DNA of 64,000 nt from Lysobacter sp. (GCA_030151365.1 JASLDW010000031.1:1-64000), one strand, 5' to 3'. Shown: positions 38,799-49,016, counted from the first letter of the stretch. Notes: generated by a model from the sequence alone, not told the origin. A program made the numbers and translations.

Positions 38799-39646
38799 CC
38801 GCCCATTCTCCGTGGAAACACCGCTGGCAGCGCGGCGATGAGATCGGAAGCGAGCAAGCCATGTTCGCCCTGTCGGTCGGCGACCGCGTCGCCAGCCGCG
38901 GCATGCAGCACCGCGCCGATCCATGCCGCGGCGAAGGCTTCGTGATGTTGCGCGCGCAGGGCCGCGACGATTCCGGTCAGCGTATCGCCCATCCCCGCGG
39001 AGGCCATGCCGGGATTGCCCCCCTCGATGACGCGCATGCGCTCTCCTTTCGCAGCAACCAATGTGCCTTCGCCTTTCAGCACGACGACGCAACCATAACG
39101 TTCGGCCAGTGCCTGCACGCTGCCGGAACGGTCCGCCTGCACTGCCTCCGTCGTCGTGCCAAGAAGGCGCGCGGCTTCGCCCGGATGAGGCGTGATCACA
39201 CTCCCCGTCGGCAACGGCCGCGGATCGCTCGCGAGCAGCGTCAACGCATCCGCATCGATCACCAGCGGGCGTTGCGATGACAACCCGGCGACGAGCAACG
39301 ACTGTGCCCAGGCATCGCGCCCGAGCCCGGGGCCGATGGCGATCACGTCGGCGCTGGCGATCAACTCCGCGATGTCGGCAGGCGCATCGACCGCATGCAC
39401 CATGCATTCCGGACGGCGTGCCAAGAGCACCGCGACGTGTTCGGCGCGCGTCGCCGCCGACACCCGCCCCGCGCCCGCGCGCAATGCCGATTCCGCGCAC
39501 AGTGCCAGCGCGCCACCCATGCCGCGGCCGCCGCCGATGCACAGCACATGGCCGAACATGCCCTTGTGGGCGTCGCGGGGACGTTGCGGGATGCGCGCCT
39601 GGGCTTCGGCCAGCGTGGCCACTTCATGTCGCGAGGCTGCGGTCAT
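38795..39646 (-). CDS. nnrD: ADP-dependent NAD(P)H-hydrate dehydratase, single-domain
   Basis: Repairs hydrated NAD(P)H. Only the ribokinase-like dehydratase domain is present (283 residues): GHVLCIGGGRGMGGA, DADALTLLA, TPHPGEAARLL, and the ATP-site NPGMASAGMGDTLTGI. The N-terminal epimerase half found in the fused E. coli Nnr is missing, so epimerase activity would need a separate gene. Cotranscribed with tsaE; divergent from queG. Confidence 0.93.
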   Translation of the reverse strand: MTAASRHEVATLAEAQARIPQRPRDAHKGMFGHVLCIGGGRGMGGALALCAESALRAGAGRVSAATRAEHVAVLLARRPECMVHAVDAPADIAELIASADVIAIGPGLGRDAWAQSLLVAGLSSQRPLVIDADALTLLASDPRPLPTGSVITPHPGEAARLLGTTTEAVQADRSGSVQALAERYGCVVVLKGEGTLVAAKGERMRVIEGGNPGMASAGMGDTLTGIVAALRAQHHEAFAAAWIGAVLHAAAGDAVADRQGEHGLLASDLIAALPAVFPRRMGG

Positions 39647-39656
39647 GCGCGGATTC

Positions 39657-39662
39657 TATACT
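39657..39662 (+). promoter_or_regulatory. Candidate -10 box (TATACT) for queG
   Basis: TATACT ends 9 bases before the GTG at 39672 in the 25-base gap between the divergent nnrD and queG genes. A start site near 39669 would give a nearly leaderless mRNA if the GTG is used. Confidence 0.35.
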
Positions 39663-39671
39663 TTGCGCATC

Positions 39672-40742
39672 GTGTCCACGCCCGCTGCTCCTGCCACGAA
39701 CGATCCCATGCGACTGCGCCGGCAGATCGAGGGGCTGGTGCGCGCCCGCGGTTTCCAACGCTTCGGCGTGTCCGGCGTCGAACTCGGCGAGGACATCGCC
39801 CATCTCGAACACTGGCTGGCGCAGGGCCGCCACGGCGACATGGCGTGGATGGAACGCAACCACGACAAGCGCAGCGCGCCGGAACAACTGGTGCCGGGCA
39901 CGCTGCGGGTGATTTGCGTCGGCATGGATTACGGGCAGGACCCCGAAGATGCGTGGGCGACGCTCGATGATGGCGAACGCGCCTACGTCGCGCGCTATGC
40001 GTTGGGCCGCGACTACCACAAACTGATGCGCAAGCGCCTGCAGCAGCTCGCCGACGACGTCGCCGCGATGATCGGCCCGCTCGGCCATCGCGTCTTCGTC
40101 GATTCCGCGCCGGTGCTGGAACGCGCGCTTGCGCGCAACGCCGGCCTCGGCTGGATCGGCAAGCACACTTGCCTGATCGACAAGGACGGCGGTTCGTGGT
40201 TCTTCCTCGGCGAGCTCTTCGTCGACTTCGATCTCGCCGTCGATCCGCCCGCCGGCAACCACTGCGGCACCTGCGCCCGCTGCATCGACATCTGCCCGAC
40301 CCAGGCCATCGTCGCGCCCTACCAGCTCGACGCCCGCCGCTGCATCGCCTATCTCACCATCGAACACGAAGGCGCGATCGACGAGGCACTGCGCCCGCTG
40401 ATCGGCAATCGCATCTTCGGTTGCGACGACTGCCAGCTGGTCTGCCCGTGGAACAAATTCGCCCGCCGCAACGACGAAGCCGATTTCCGCGCCCGCAACA
40501 ACCTCGACACCGCGACCCTGCCGCAACTGTTCGCCTGGAGCGAGGATGAATTCCTCAGTCGCAGCGAAGGCAGTGCGATTCGTCGCAGCGGTCACCGGCG
40601 CTGGCGTCGCAATATCGCGGTGGCGCTGGGCAATGCACCGTCAACGCCGGACGTGATCGCGGCGCTGGAATCGGCGCGCGACGAGCCCGATGCGCTGGTT
40701 GCGGAACACGTGCAATGGGCGCTGGCACAACACCTGCGCTGA
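39672..40742 (+). CDS. queG: Epoxyqueuosine reductase
   Basis: Cobalamin- and Fe-S-dependent last step of queuosine synthesis in tRNA. The catalytic Asp in VFVDSAPVLERALA, an 8-Fe ferredoxin-like domain (CGTCARCIDICP and CDDCQLVCPWNKF) and a C-terminal HEAT-like segment are visible. The start is uncertain: GTG 39672 gives 356 residues, ATG 39708 gives 344, and neither has a Shine-Dalgarno sequence. Lies next to nnrD-tsaE, as in E. coli. Confidence 0.93.
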   Translation: MSTPAAPATNDPMRLRRQIEGLVRARGFQRFGVSGVELGEDIAHLEHWLAQGRHGDMAWMERNHDKRSAPEQLVPGTLRVICVGMDYGQDPEDAWATLDDGERAYVARYALGRDYHKLMRKRLQQLADDVAAMIGPLGHRVFVDSAPVLERALARNAGLGWIGKHTCLIDKDGGSWFFLGELFVDFDLAVDPPAGNHCGTCARCIDICPTQAIVAPYQLDARRCIAYLTIEHEGAIDEALRPLIGNRIFGCDDCQLVCPWNKFARRNDEADFRARNNLDTATLPQLFAWSEDEFLSRSEGSAIRRSGHRRWRRNIAVALGNAPSTPDVIAALESARDEPDALVAEHVQWALAQHLR

Positions 40743-40751
40743 GGTCCGGCC

Positions 40752-41729
40752 TCAACCGGTCGCGGTCCACAGGGTGATGTCGTAGACATAGGCGTCGATG
40801 CCGTGCTCGACCTTGGCGAAGACCTGGCGCGCCCCGGCAATCAGTGGCTGCATCTCGATCTCCAACGCGCCGTTCCTGCGCATCGCCTTGAACCGCGGAT
40901 CGGACAGCGGCAATCTCTGGTCGAGCAATGTGCCCGCGTCGTCCAGCGCAAGAATCCGCAGGTGGCGCGCCCCGACTTTCGCCATCCATCCCGGCAGCGC
41001 GATGCGCCAGCGCCAGCGATCGCCGGTCGCCTCCGCCCGCGGGACGCCGGTGCCGATGTCGAATGTTTCGTGCGCACGCGCGAATTTCAGCAATCGGCCT
41101 TGCCCGAAATGCAACTGGCTGCCATAGCGGCGCAGGGCCTCGCGCTTGCGTTCCAGCGCTTGCGCATCCAGCGCCACCGACCATTCCTGGCCGGCATTCG
41201 TCGGCGGGACATGGATGTGGAACGAACCGGCCCGCACGCCGGGGAAACGGCGCAATGCCAGCGTCGCCAGCAAGGCCAGGGCGGAATGATCCGGGTGGTA
41301 GTCGCCGAAGGCCGGCACCATCACCATGGTCGGGCGGAAATCCGCCATCACGTCGGTCAGGATGTCGACCGCCTCGGCGGCGCGCGCAGGCGCCAGCAAG
41401 GTCGTCAAGCCGCCATCCGGCCAACCGAGGTGCAAGCCGTCCAGCCCATCGCACTGCAATGCATCCAGCGCCGCTTCGGCTTCGGCACGACGCAAGGCGC
41501 CCCAGCGCCTGCGCGCCTGCGCATCGATCCGCCAACGACGCTCGCTCAGGCGTTGCGGCCATGGATTGTTGTCGCCATCGGTCGCGAACACGACGCGCGC
41601 CCGGCCACCGACGCTCGCCACCGCCTGCAGCAGCCCTCCGCAAGAGATGACCTCGTCATCAGGATGCGGTGCGATCACCAGCAGGCGGGTGTCGGAATCG
41701 AAAGCGGGCATCATCGCGTCATTGTGCAT
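40752..41729 (-). CDS. PIG-L family deacetylase
   Basis: 325-residue zinc-dependent N-deacetylase-type protein. The metal motif PHPDDE is at 21-26 and a second ligand region FGDYHPDHSAL follows, so residues 1-235 form the LmbE/PIG-L domain. About 90 further residues form an extra C-terminal domain of unknown role. It overlaps the upstream glycosyltransferase gene by 11 bases, suggesting a shared pathway, perhaps deacetylating an N-acetylated sugar. The substrate is inferred, not shown. Confidence 0.87.
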   Translation of the reverse strand: MHNDAMMPAFDSDTRLLVIAPHPDDEVISCGGLLQAVASVGGRARVVFATDGDNNPWPQRLSERRWRIDAQARRRWGALRRAEAEAALDALQCDGLDGLHLGWPDGGLTTLLAPARAAEAVDILTDVMADFRPTMVMVPAFGDYHPDHSALALLATLALRRFPGVRAGSFHIHVPPTNAGQEWSVALDAQALERKREALRRYGSQLHFGQGRLLKFARAHETFDIGTGVPRAEATGDRWRWRIALPGWMAKVGARHLRILALDDAGTLLDQRLPLSDPRFKAMRRNGALEIEMQPLIAGARQVFAKVEHGIDAYVYDITLWTATG

Positions 41730-43323
41730 GCATGGCTTTCAGCTGCCTTGCCGCGGGGCACCACAGCAGGCGATAGCGCCCACCCTCGGGAAGGTCGATC
41801 GCGGCATCGCCGGAACCGAACTGCAGTTCCGGCCCGATTTGCACGATGCGCTCGCCATCCAGGCGCAACCAGCGATAGCAGCCCGGAATCATCGCCGCGA
41901 CAGGCAGGCGTCCCGCGGCGTGCTCGCCCAACTCGCGCCCCGCCACCCACTCGCCATTGGCAAAAGGAATGAAATCCGCGCGCAGGGCCTGCAGGTCCGC
42001 GTCCGGCATGCGTTCCGGATGCATCACGTGGGCTTCGCTGGAATGGATGTCGGCGACGATGGTGTCCGCCAGCAGGCCGCGGCGCAGTCGCTCCTGGGTC
42101 ACCATTTCCAGCACGGGATGGAAAGCGCGACGGCGATAAATGCCCTCGCCCTTGGCATCCATCACCACGTCGGCGGGCGTGGTAATCGCCAGCACGGTCG
42201 CCAGTTGCTGGCGATACTCCTGCAGGCGATCCCGCCACGGCGCACGCACGATCAACAGGATCGTCGCCAGCAACGCATAGCCGATCCATGCCCGGGTTTG
42301 CGATATCCGCAGCCGCGCCAGGCCATGCAACAGCAATCCGCCCAACCACGGCGCGAACAGCGGCAACACCGGCAAATAATCCTGCGAAGTCAGCAATGGC
42401 CACGCGGCATACAGGAAGATCGCGAACAGGCCACAGGAACCGGCGACGAACCAGCGCTGCGCGGTCATCGCGGGGTCGATGGAGCGACGGATCGAGCGCC
42501 GCGCCAGCGTACCGGCAACGATCACGACGATGCCTGCTTCGACGCAACGCAGGATCAGTTGGCGCGCGTTGGCATCGCGCCCGAATCCCGGCAACAGGTT
42601 GTGTCCGAGCACCGCTTCATGCATCGCGGCCAAGCCGCCGCGTGCCGCGACGATCCCGACGACGGTCGCGACCACCGCACTCGCAGCGACGGCACCGATC
42701 GCCAGTCCACTCGCCAGCGCGTGCCCGCCCGGTCGCGCCTGTTTCGGCATGCATGCCAGCACGAAACCCGCTGTCGCCAGCGCACAGGCAAGCAAGGGCA
42801 TCGTCTTCAACGAGCTCGCCATCGCCATGCCCACCGCAAGTCCGGTCAGCAACGCGCGCAACGTCGGTCGACGCACCAGCACGAAGGCCGCCATCGCCGC
42901 GATCCACGCCAGCGCCCACAGGGTGTCGGCGCGGAATTGTCCGGCCATCCGCTGGTAGGTTGGCTCCAGCGCCAACAGCGCCAAACCGAGACTTGCCGCC
43001 GATGCGCCCCACAGCGCGCGACCACAGCGCCACGCCAGCACGAAGGCCGCGACCGCCAGCGGCACCATCGCCAGGCGCATGCAATCGAGGATGTCGCTGC
43101 GCTCGCCGAGCAGCGACAGCAACGGCGCGCACAGCATGTGGAACAGCGGCATGTGGTTGTCGAAGGCGTCGCGATAGGGAACGCCCTGCTGCGTCCACGC
43201 CCACACCACGTGCAGGTGTTGCGGTTCGTCGGAATCGAGCGCGGCGCCGCGCACCAGCCACAGGCGCAGCAACACATACAGCACCATGAGAATGGCGCCG
43301 CCGTGGACGGCGATCCGCTTCAT
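41719..43323 (-). CDS. Polytopic membrane glycosyltransferase (GT-C, PMT/ArnT-like)
   Basis: 534-residue inner-membrane protein with about ten hydrophobic helices in residues 1-375 and a soluble tail after about 390. The first periplasmic loop holds the GT-C-type acidic motif (DSDEPQHLH) and AFDNHMPLFHML, as in lipid-phosphate-sugar-dependent transferases. Donor and acceptor are unknown. It starts 1 base after the pgi stop and overlaps the PIG-L gene, so pgi, this gene and PIG-L form one unit. Confidence 0.82.
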   Translation of the reverse strand: MKRIAVHGGAILMVLYVLLRLWLVRGAALDSDEPQHLHVVWAWTQQGVPYRDAFDNHMPLFHMLCAPLLSLLGERSDILDCMRLAMVPLAVAAFVLAWRCGRALWGASAASLGLALLALEPTYQRMAGQFRADTLWALAWIAAMAAFVLVRRPTLRALLTGLAVGMAMASSLKTMPLLACALATAGFVLACMPKQARPGGHALASGLAIGAVAASAVVATVVGIVAARGGLAAMHEAVLGHNLLPGFGRDANARQLILRCVEAGIVVIVAGTLARRSIRRSIDPAMTAQRWFVAGSCGLFAIFLYAAWPLLTSQDYLPVLPLFAPWLGGLLLHGLARLRISQTRAWIGYALLATILLIVRAPWRDRLQEYRQQLATVLAITTPADVVMDAKGEGIYRRRAFHPVLEMVTQERLRRGLLADTIVADIHSSEAHVMHPERMPDADLQALRADFIPFANGEWVAGRELGEHAAGRLPVAAMIPGCYRWLRLDGERIVQIGPELQFGSGDAAIDLPEGGRYRLLWCPAARQLKAMHAQ

Positions 43324-43324
43324 T

Positions 43325-44833
43325 TCAGCGCGTGCGCTGCCCGAGTTCGGTGATCAGGGCATCGGTCACCGCATCGCCGGTCGCGGCACCCCCCTTCAGT
43401 GCCGGCAGGGTGCGATCGGCCAAGCGCTTGCCCAGCTCGACGCCGAACTGGTCGAAGGCGTTGATGCCCCACAACACCGATCGCGCATGGACGCTGTGCT
43501 CGTAGAAAGCGACCAATGCGCCCAGCGCCTGCGGCGTCAACGCGTCCAGCAACAGCAAGGTGCTGGGACGACCGCCGGGATAGTTGCGGTGCGGATCCTC
43601 CGAAGATTCGCCCATGGCCAGTGCCTGCGCCTGCGCCAGCAGGTTGGCCAGCAGCAGGTCGTGGTTGTCGGCGTGATGGTGATCGGCATTGACCACGCCG
43701 ATCAGATCCATCGGCACGATCTCGGTCCCCTGGTGGAGCATCTGGAAATAGCTGTGCTGGGCATCGGTGCCGGCGCTGCCCCACCACACCGGCGAGGTCT
43801 GCACGCCGACGGCATCGCCATCGACCGTCACCGATTTTCCGAGGCTCTCCATCACCAACTGCTGCAGGTACGACGGCAACAACTTGAGGCGATCGTCGTA
43901 GGGCACCACGGCCAGGCTGCCGCGTCCGCGTGCGTCGCGGTTCCACACCGCGGTCAGCGCATGCCACAACGAAGGATTGTCGCGCGCCGGCGCTTCCAGG
44001 CAATGACGGTCGTAATCGCCGGCGCCGCGCAGCAATGCATCGAAACGTTCCGGACCGACGGCAATCGCGATCGGGAAACCGACCGCCGACCACAGCGAAT
44101 AGCGACCGCCGACCCAGTCCCACATCGGCAATACGCGTTCCGCCGCGACGCCGATCGCTTCGGCCTTTTCCGGCTTCGACGTCACGGCATAGGTGCGCGC
44201 GCCTTCGTCGCCCAGCCACGCGCGCGCGACCTTCGCATTGGCCAGCGTTTCCTGGGTACCGAACGATTTGGAAATGATGATGAGCGCGGTGGTCGCGGGC
44301 TCCAGCCCTTCAAGCGTGCGCGCCAATGCGTGGCCGTCGACGTTGGAGACGAAATGCACGCGCGGCGCGTCGGGATCCTGGCCGAGCGCGTCGACGACGA
44401 AGCGCGGACCGAGGTCGGAACCGCCGATGCCGAGGCTGATGACGTCGCGCACGCCGGATGCGCGCAGGTCGCGCACCAGTCCCAGCATGCGTTCGCGCGT
44501 CGCCTTCGCGACTTCATAGGCATCGCGCGCGATCTCCGCCGACGAAAGATCACCGCGCAGCGCGGTGTGCAGCGCCGGGCGCTGCTCGGTCACGTTGACG
44601 ATTTCGCCATCGACCATGCGCTTGAAGGCCGCGCGCACCCCACGCGCTTCGGCAAGCGCGAACAGGGCATCGAGCGCGGCTTCGTCGTAATCCTGGCGCG
44701 CGAAATTGGCGTACAGCGGACCTGCCCGCAACGACAGCGAACCCGCGCGCGAAGCGTCGTCGCGCAACAGATCCTGCAGGGTGGTTCCTTCCAGGCGCTT
44801 GACCTGGGCCGCCAACGCATCCTGCAGGCCCAT
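43325..44833 (-). CDS. pgi: Glucose-6-phosphate isomerase
   Basis: Interconverts glucose 6-phosphate and fructose 6-phosphate. Family signatures [20 protein letters not shown] and [14 protein letters not shown], the phosphate-binding SKSFGTQET, and the active-site Glu/His regions ([25 protein letters not shown]) are visible. 502 residues, shorter than the 549 of E. coli. Four bases separate it from panD. Confidence 0.97.
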   Translation of the reverse strand: MGLQDALAAQVKRLEGTTLQDLLRDDASRAGSLSLRAGPLYANFARQDYDEAALDALFALAEARGVRAAFKRMVDGEIVNVTEQRPALHTALRGDLSSAEIARDAYEVAKATRERMLGLVRDLRASGVRDVISLGIGGSDLGPRFVVDALGQDPDAPRVHFVSNVDGHALARTLEGLEPATTALIIISKSFGTQETLANAKVARAWLGDEGARTYAVTSKPEKAEAIGVAAERVLPMWDWVGGRYSLWSAVGFPIAIAVGPERFDALLRGAGDYDRHCLEAPARDNPSLWHALTAVWNRDARGRGSLAVVPYDDRLKLLPSYLQQLVMESLGKSVTVDGDAVGVQTSPVWWGSAGTDAQHSYFQMLHQGTEIVPMDLIGVVNADHHHADNHDLLLANLLAQAQALAMGESSEDPHRNYPGGRPSTLLLLDALTPQALGALVAFYEHSVHARSVLWGINAFDQFGVELGKRLADRTLPALKGGAATGDAVTDALITELGQRTR

Positions 44834-44837
44834 GGCG

Positions 44838-45218
44838 TCAGGCCGCCTGTGCCGGGATGCCGTGGTTGGTATGCGTCAACCGGTTGTCGCGATCGACGTA
44901 CACCAGCGTCGGCTTGTGCCTCGCCGCTTCGGCCTCGTCGCACATGCCGTAGGCGCAGATGATCACCAGGTCGCCCGGCTCCGCCTTGTGCGCGGCGGCG
45001 CCGTTCACCGAAATGATGCCGCTGCCGGCCTCGGCGCGGATGGCGTAGGTCGCGAAGCGCTCGCCGTTGCTGACGTTGTAGATCTCGATCCGTTCGTTGT
45101 CGCGGATGCCGGAGATCTCCAGCAGGCGGCTGTCGATGGCGCAGGAACCTTCGTAATGCAGCTCGGCGTGGGTCACGCTGGCGCGGTGGATCTTGGCCTT
45201 GAGCAGGGTGATGTGCAT
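44838..45218 (-). CDS. panD: Aspartate 1-decarboxylase
   Basis: Makes beta-alanine for pantothenate. A pyruvoyl enzyme that self-cleaves between Gly24 and Ser25 (HYEGSCAID). [10 protein letters not shown] and the GxGxIxxNGAAAH core follow. 126 residues. Last of the panB-panC-panD run. Confidence 0.97.
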   Translation of the reverse strand: MHITLLKAKIHRASVTHAELHYEGSCAIDSRLLEISGIRDNERIEIYNVSNGERFATYAIRAEAGSGIISVNGAAAHKAEPGDLVIICAYGMCDEAEAARHKPTLVYVDRDNRLTHTNHGIPAQAA

Positions 45219-45289
45219 GGCGGTGGCAATGGTCGGAACGGTCAGCCTTCGATTGTAGACCCCTTCTGCCGCACCGCAACAACCGGGGT

Positions 45290-46138
45290 TCAGGACAGGT
45301 CGAATTCCAGGTTGTCGATCAGCCGGGTCGTGCCCAGCCGCGCCGCCAGCAGGGCCACCCGCGGACCGGGCTGGCCATCCACCGGGGCTTCCAGCGCCGG
45401 CGTGCGGATCACCGCGTAATCGGGCCGGAAGCCGGCGGCTTCGAGCTCGGCGGCGGCCGCCGCCTCCACCTTCGCCCGCGTCTCTCCGGCCAGCAGGCGG
45501 TCGCGCATCGACTGTAGCGTGCGATACAGCATCGGCGCGCGGGTACGCTCTTCCGCGCTCAGGTACTGGTTGCGCGAACTCAGGGCCAGGCCATCGTCGT
45601 CGCGCTTGATGTCGGCGCCGATGATCTCGATCGGGAACGCGAGATCACGCACGAAATAGCGGATCACCGCCAGCTGCTGGTAATCCTTGCGACCGAAGAT
45701 CGCGACATCGGGCTGCACCTGCAGGAACAGCCGCGTCACGACCGTGGTGACGCCATCGAAATGGCCCGGGCGCGCCGCGCCATCGAGGACGTCGGTGATG
45801 CCGGGCACGTGCATGCCCACCGCATGATCGGCGCCGAAGGGATACATCGTTTCCACGCCCGGCAGCCACAGCACGTCGCAGCCGGCATCGGCCAGACCCT
45901 CGGCGTCCTGTTCGGGGGTGCGCGGATAACGCGAGAAATCCTCGTTCGGGCCGAACTGGGTGGGATTGACGAAGACGCTGGCGACGACGCGATCGGCGAG
46001 CTGGCGCGCGCGTGCGATCAACGAGTAGTGGCCGGCGTGGAGATTGCCCATCGTCGGCACGAAGGCGATCGATTGTCCGTCGCGGCGCCATTGGCCGAGC
46101 GCACCGCGCAGGCCGGTCAGTTCAGTCAGGATCTGCAT
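45290..46138 (-). CDS. panC: Pantothenate synthetase
   Basis: ATP-dependent condensation of pantoate and beta-alanine. The nucleotidyltransferase HIGH-like motif is in [10 protein letters not shown] (His34 and His37), followed by [19 protein letters not shown] and the KDYQQL and SSRNQYL motifs. 282 residues. panB precedes it by 3 bases. Confidence 0.97.
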   Translation of the reverse strand: MQILTELTGLRGALGQWRRDGQSIAFVPTMGNLHAGHYSLIARARQLADRVVASVFVNPTQFGPNEDFSRYPRTPEQDAEGLADAGCDVLWLPGVETMYPFGADHAVGMHVPGITDVLDGAARPGHFDGVTTVVTRLFLQVQPDVAIFGRKDYQQLAVIRYFVRDLAFPIEIIGADIKRDDDGLALSSRNQYLSAEERTRAPMLYRTLQSMRDRLLAGETRAKVEAAAAAELEAAGFRPDYAVIRTPALEAPVDGQPGPRVALLAARLGTTRLIDNLEFDLS

Positions 46139-46141
46139 GGA

Positions 46142-46966
46142 TCAACTTGAGTAGGAATGTTCCGCACCGGGGAAGCTGCCGTCGCGCACAGCCGTGCAAA
46201 ACGCCTGCACCGCGCCCGCCACCGACCCGCCTTCGGCGAGGAAGTCACGGACGAAGCGCGGGCGGCGATGACCACTGTCGAGTCCCAGCATGTCGTGGAG
46301 GACCAGAACCTGTCCATCGCAATCCGGACCCGCACCGATACCGATGGTGGGGATCTCGAGCATGGCGGTGATCTCCTTCGCCAACGGCGACGGCACCGCT
46401 TCCAGCACCAGCAAGGTCGCGCCGGCAGCCTGCACGGCGAGCGCATCCTCCTTCAATTTCGCGGCGGCGGCATCATCGCGGCCCTGCACCTTGAAGCCGC
46501 CGAAACGCAGCACCGATTGTGGCGTCAGCCCGAGATGCGCGCATACCGGAATCTCGCGTTCGACCAGATGCCGGATCACGTCGAGCTTGTGGCCCGCGCC
46601 TTCCAGCTTGACCATGCCGGCGCCGGCCTGCAGGAAATGCGTTGCCGCGTCGAGCGCACGCTCTTCGCTGGCATCGGCCTGGAACGGGAAGTCGGCGATC
46701 ACCAGCGCGCGCTGCACCGCGCGACTGACGCAGCCGGTGTGGTAGGCGATATCGTCGACGGTGACGCCCAGCGTATTGCCTTGCCCCTGCACCACCATGC
46801 CCAGCGAATCGCCGACGAGGATGAGGTCGACGCCATTGGTATCGATCACGCGCGCGAATCCGGCGTCGTACGCGGTCAACATCGTCAGCCGCTTGCCGGC
46901 CTGTTTCGCCAGATGCAGGTCGGGCACCGTGACCGGCTTGGCTTCGCCCATGCGCGAGGGTTTCAT
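46142..46966 (-). CDS. panB: 3-methyl-2-oxobutanoate hydroxymethyltransferase
   Basis: First committed step of pantothenate synthesis, using methylenetetrahydrofolate. TIM-barrel protein with [13 protein letters not shown], the metal-binding [11 protein letters not shown] and the catalytic Glu region VLEAVP, ending in [19 protein letters not shown]. 274 residues. Confidence 0.97.
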   Translation of the reverse strand: MKPSRMGEAKPVTVPDLHLAKQAGKRLTMLTAYDAGFARVIDTNGVDLILVGDSLGMVVQGQGNTLGVTVDDIAYHTGCVSRAVQRALVIADFPFQADASEERALDAATHFLQAGAGMVKLEGAGHKLDVIRHLVEREIPVCAHLGLTPQSVLRFGGFKVQGRDDAAAAKLKEDALAVQAAGATLLVLEAVPSPLAKEITAMLEIPTIGIGAGPDCDGQVLVLHDMLGLDSGHRRPRFVRDFLAEGGSVAGAVQAFCTAVRDGSFPGAEHSYSS

Positions 46967-46997
46967 CGGAGTTCCTGAAGGGGCGTTCGCAGGGCGC

Positions 46998-47507
46998 CTA
47001 GCCTACCCGACCGGCGATGACCGCGGCGACATCGGCCGGATCCAGCGCATCCAGCGCACGCCGGGCCGGGCCGATACCGGAAATCATGGCATCCGGCCAC
47101 GCATCCAGCAGCGGCACCAGCGCGAATGCGCGTTCGTGCAGGCGCGGATGCGGCAGTTGCAGCCCCGCTTCATCGATCACGGCATCGCCATGCAACAGCA
47201 GATCGAGATCGAGGCGGCGTGGCCCCCAACGTGTTTCCCGGTTGCGATCGCGCCCGGCTGCGCGTTCGACGTGCAACAGCAATTCCATCAATTCCTGCGG
47301 CGACAACGTGGTGTCGAACACCGCGACTGCATTGAGAAAGCGATCCTGTTCGATCCCGCCCCAGGGCGCGGTAGCATACAGCGGTGACATCGCGATATTG
47401 ACGATGCCGGATTCACCGCCAAGTCGTTCGATGGCGAACCGGAAGGCTCGCGGGACATCGCCGACATTGCCGCCCAGGCCTATGGCCGCGCGGGCCACAT
47501 CACTCAT
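46998..47507 (-). CDS. folK: 2-amino-4-hydroxy-6-hydroxymethyldihydropteridine pyrophosphokinase
   Basis: Pyrophosphorylates the pterin precursor of folate. Signatures GLGGNVGD at the start and [16 protein letters not shown] are present; [16 protein letters not shown] closes the active site. 169 residues. ATG overlaps the pcnB stop (ATGA), as in many gammaproteobacteria. Confidence 0.96.
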   Translation of the reverse strand: MSDVARAAIGLGGNVGDVPRAFRFAIERLGGESGIVNIAMSPLYATAPWGGIEQDRFLNAVAVFDTTLSPQELMELLLHVERAAGRDRNRETRWGPRRLDLDLLLHGDAVIDEAGLQLPHPRLHERAFALVPLLDAWPDAMISGIGPARRALDALDPADVAAVIAGRVG

Positions 47508-48775
47508 GAGCGACGTCGGCGACGGCGCGGTCGCGGCTGTTCATCACCGCCCTCGCCATCATCGTGCGTTTCCGGCGCGTGCGGCATGCCGGCCTGCAGC
47601 TCCGCCCAATAGGCGACATCGCTTGCATGGTTGGGCGTTGCGCGCTCACGCAGCTTGAGGAAATCGAACGCCGCGCGGAAACGCGGGTGGACGATGAAAC
47701 GACCGGTGCGCTTGCGTTGCGCGAAACGCGGCTGCAGCAGCCAGATCTCCTGCATCGGCAGCGAGAACCGCCGCGGCAATGCCACCACCTGGGTCAGGTG
47801 CAAGGTGACGCGATCGGCGGCACGACGCTGCGCTTCCGCCGCATGCATGCCCTGTCCTTCCAGCTGCGCCAGCGAGCGGCAATAGGCCGGCCACAACAGC
47901 ACCGCGAACAGGAAGGCCGGCGAGACCGGCTCATCGGCGGCGACGCGGGCATCGGTCCCGGCGAGACCGGCGATCACCATCCGCCGCAACGCACCGCTGC
48001 GATTCGACGCCAGCGCCTTCGCGGTTTCGGGGAACAGCACCGCCAGCAGGCCATGGCGCTCCAGGCCTTCGAAACTCGCGACGGCATGACCCGACAGGAA
48101 CAGCTTGAGGCATTCGTCGAACAGGCGTGCCGGTGCCGCCTGCAGCAGCAACGGCGCCAGCGATGCAATCGGCGCGGCGGTATCTTCGGCGATGGTGAAG
48201 CCGAGCTTGGACGACAGGCGCATCGCGCGCAGCATGCGCACCGGATCCTCGCGATAACGCGTCTCGGCGTCGCCGATCATGCGCATGCGTCGCGCGATCA
48301 CGTCGTCGAAACCGCCGACGTAATCGTGGATCGAGAAATCGGCGATGTTGTAGTACAGCGCGTTGGCGGTGAAATCGCGGCGGACCGCGTCTTCCTCGAT
48401 GCTGCCGTAGACGTTGTCGCGCAGCACGCGGCCATCGTTGTGGACCTCGCGATCGCCGCTGCCGTCGTCCGACGACGCGCGGAAGGTCGCGACTTCGATG
48501 ATCTCGCGCCCGAACACCACGTGCGCCAGCCGGAAACGGCGGCCGATCAGGCGGCAATTGCGGAACAGCGCGCGCACCTGCTCGGGCGTGGCGTCGGTGG
48601 CGACGTCGAAATCCTTGGGCTGGATGCCGGCGATCAGGTCGCGCACCGCGCCGCCGACCAGAAACGCGGCGTGGCCGGCCTCGTGCAGTCGGTACAGCAC
48701 GCGCAGCGCGTTCGGGCTGATCGCCTTGCGCGAGACCGAGTGCTGGTCGCGCGTGATGATTCGGAGCTGGCTCAA
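47504..48775 (-). CDS. pcnB: Poly(A) polymerase I
   Basis: Adds poly(A) tails that promote RNA decay. Nucleotidyltransferase head with FLVGGAVRDLIAGIQPKDFD and the catalytic D-x-D, then RRFRLAHVVFGREIIEVATFR, which separates poly(A) polymerases from CCA-adding enzymes. The C-terminus is Arg-rich. 423 residues. The start appears to be TTG 48775 with GGGGCG upstream: no ATG or GTG fits, and this matches the homologous N-terminus (RDQHSVSRK). Confidence 0.94.
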   Translation of the reverse strand: MSQLRIITRDQHSVSRKAISPNALRVLYRLHEAGHAAFLVGGAVRDLIAGIQPKDFDVATDATPEQVRALFRNCRLIGRRFRLAHVVFGREIIEVATFRASSDDGSGDREVHNDGRVLRDNVYGSIEEDAVRRDFTANALYYNIADFSIHDYVGGFDDVIARRMRMIGDAETRYREDPVRMLRAMRLSSKLGFTIAEDTAAPIASLAPLLLQAAPARLFDECLKLFLSGHAVASFEGLERHGLLAVLFPETAKALASNRSGALRRMVIAGLAGTDARVAADEPVSPAFLFAVLLWPAYCRSLAQLEGQGMHAAEAQRRAADRVTLHLTQVVALPRRFSLPMQEIWLLQPRFAQRKRTGRFIVHPRFRAAFDFLKLRERATPNHASDVAYWAELQAGMPHAPETHDDGEGGDEQPRPRRRRRRS

Positions 48776-48833
48776 GCGATCGCCCCGGGGTGGTTGCGCC
48801 GGGCGTCATGGCTGAATGGGTACATCATCCTGC

Positions 48834-48839
48834 TATACT
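48834..48839 (+). promoter_or_regulatory. Candidate -10 box (TATACT) for tRNA-Glu
   Basis: TATACT 60 bases before the mature tRNA 5' end, in the 123-base gap between pcnB and the tRNA. No convincing -35 was found at the expected spacing. Confidence 0.4.
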
Positions 48840-48898
48840 AGCAAGCCACCGGCCCGTCCAGCCGGGATCCCCGACACGGATCGGAGATCGACGACTTT

Positions 48899-48974
48899 GC
48901 TCCCTTCGTCTAGAGGCCTAGGACGTGGCCCTCTCAAGGCTAAAACACGGGTTCGAATCCCGTAGGGAGCGCCA
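48899..48974 (+). tRNA. tRNA-Glu, anticodon CTC
   Basis: 76-nt cloverleaf with encoded CCA. Acceptor GCTCCCT pairs with AGGGAGC, the D-arm is GTCTAGAGGCCTAGGAC as in other tRNA-Glu, the anticodon stem TGGCC/GGCTA holds CTCTCAA (anticodon CTC), and the T-loop reads TTCGAAT. Confidence 0.96.
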
Positions 48975-48978
48975 TACG

Positions 48979-49006
48979 AAAACCCACGCTTTGGCGTGGG
49001 TTTTTT
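48979..49006 (+). terminator. Bidirectional terminator between tRNA-Glu and the TPR gene
   Basis: AACCCACGC (48981-48989), loop TTTG, GCGTGGGTT (48994-49002) with a T-run to 49006. In the other direction the stem ends in TTTT, so it can serve both convergent genes. Confidence 0.92.
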
Positions 49007-49016
49007 GTTGGAGCGA

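Noticed and set aside
48891..48900. tRNA-Glu could have started a few bases earlier
   Set aside because: Only a 5' end at 48899 pairs all seven acceptor bases with the 3' strand before CCA.
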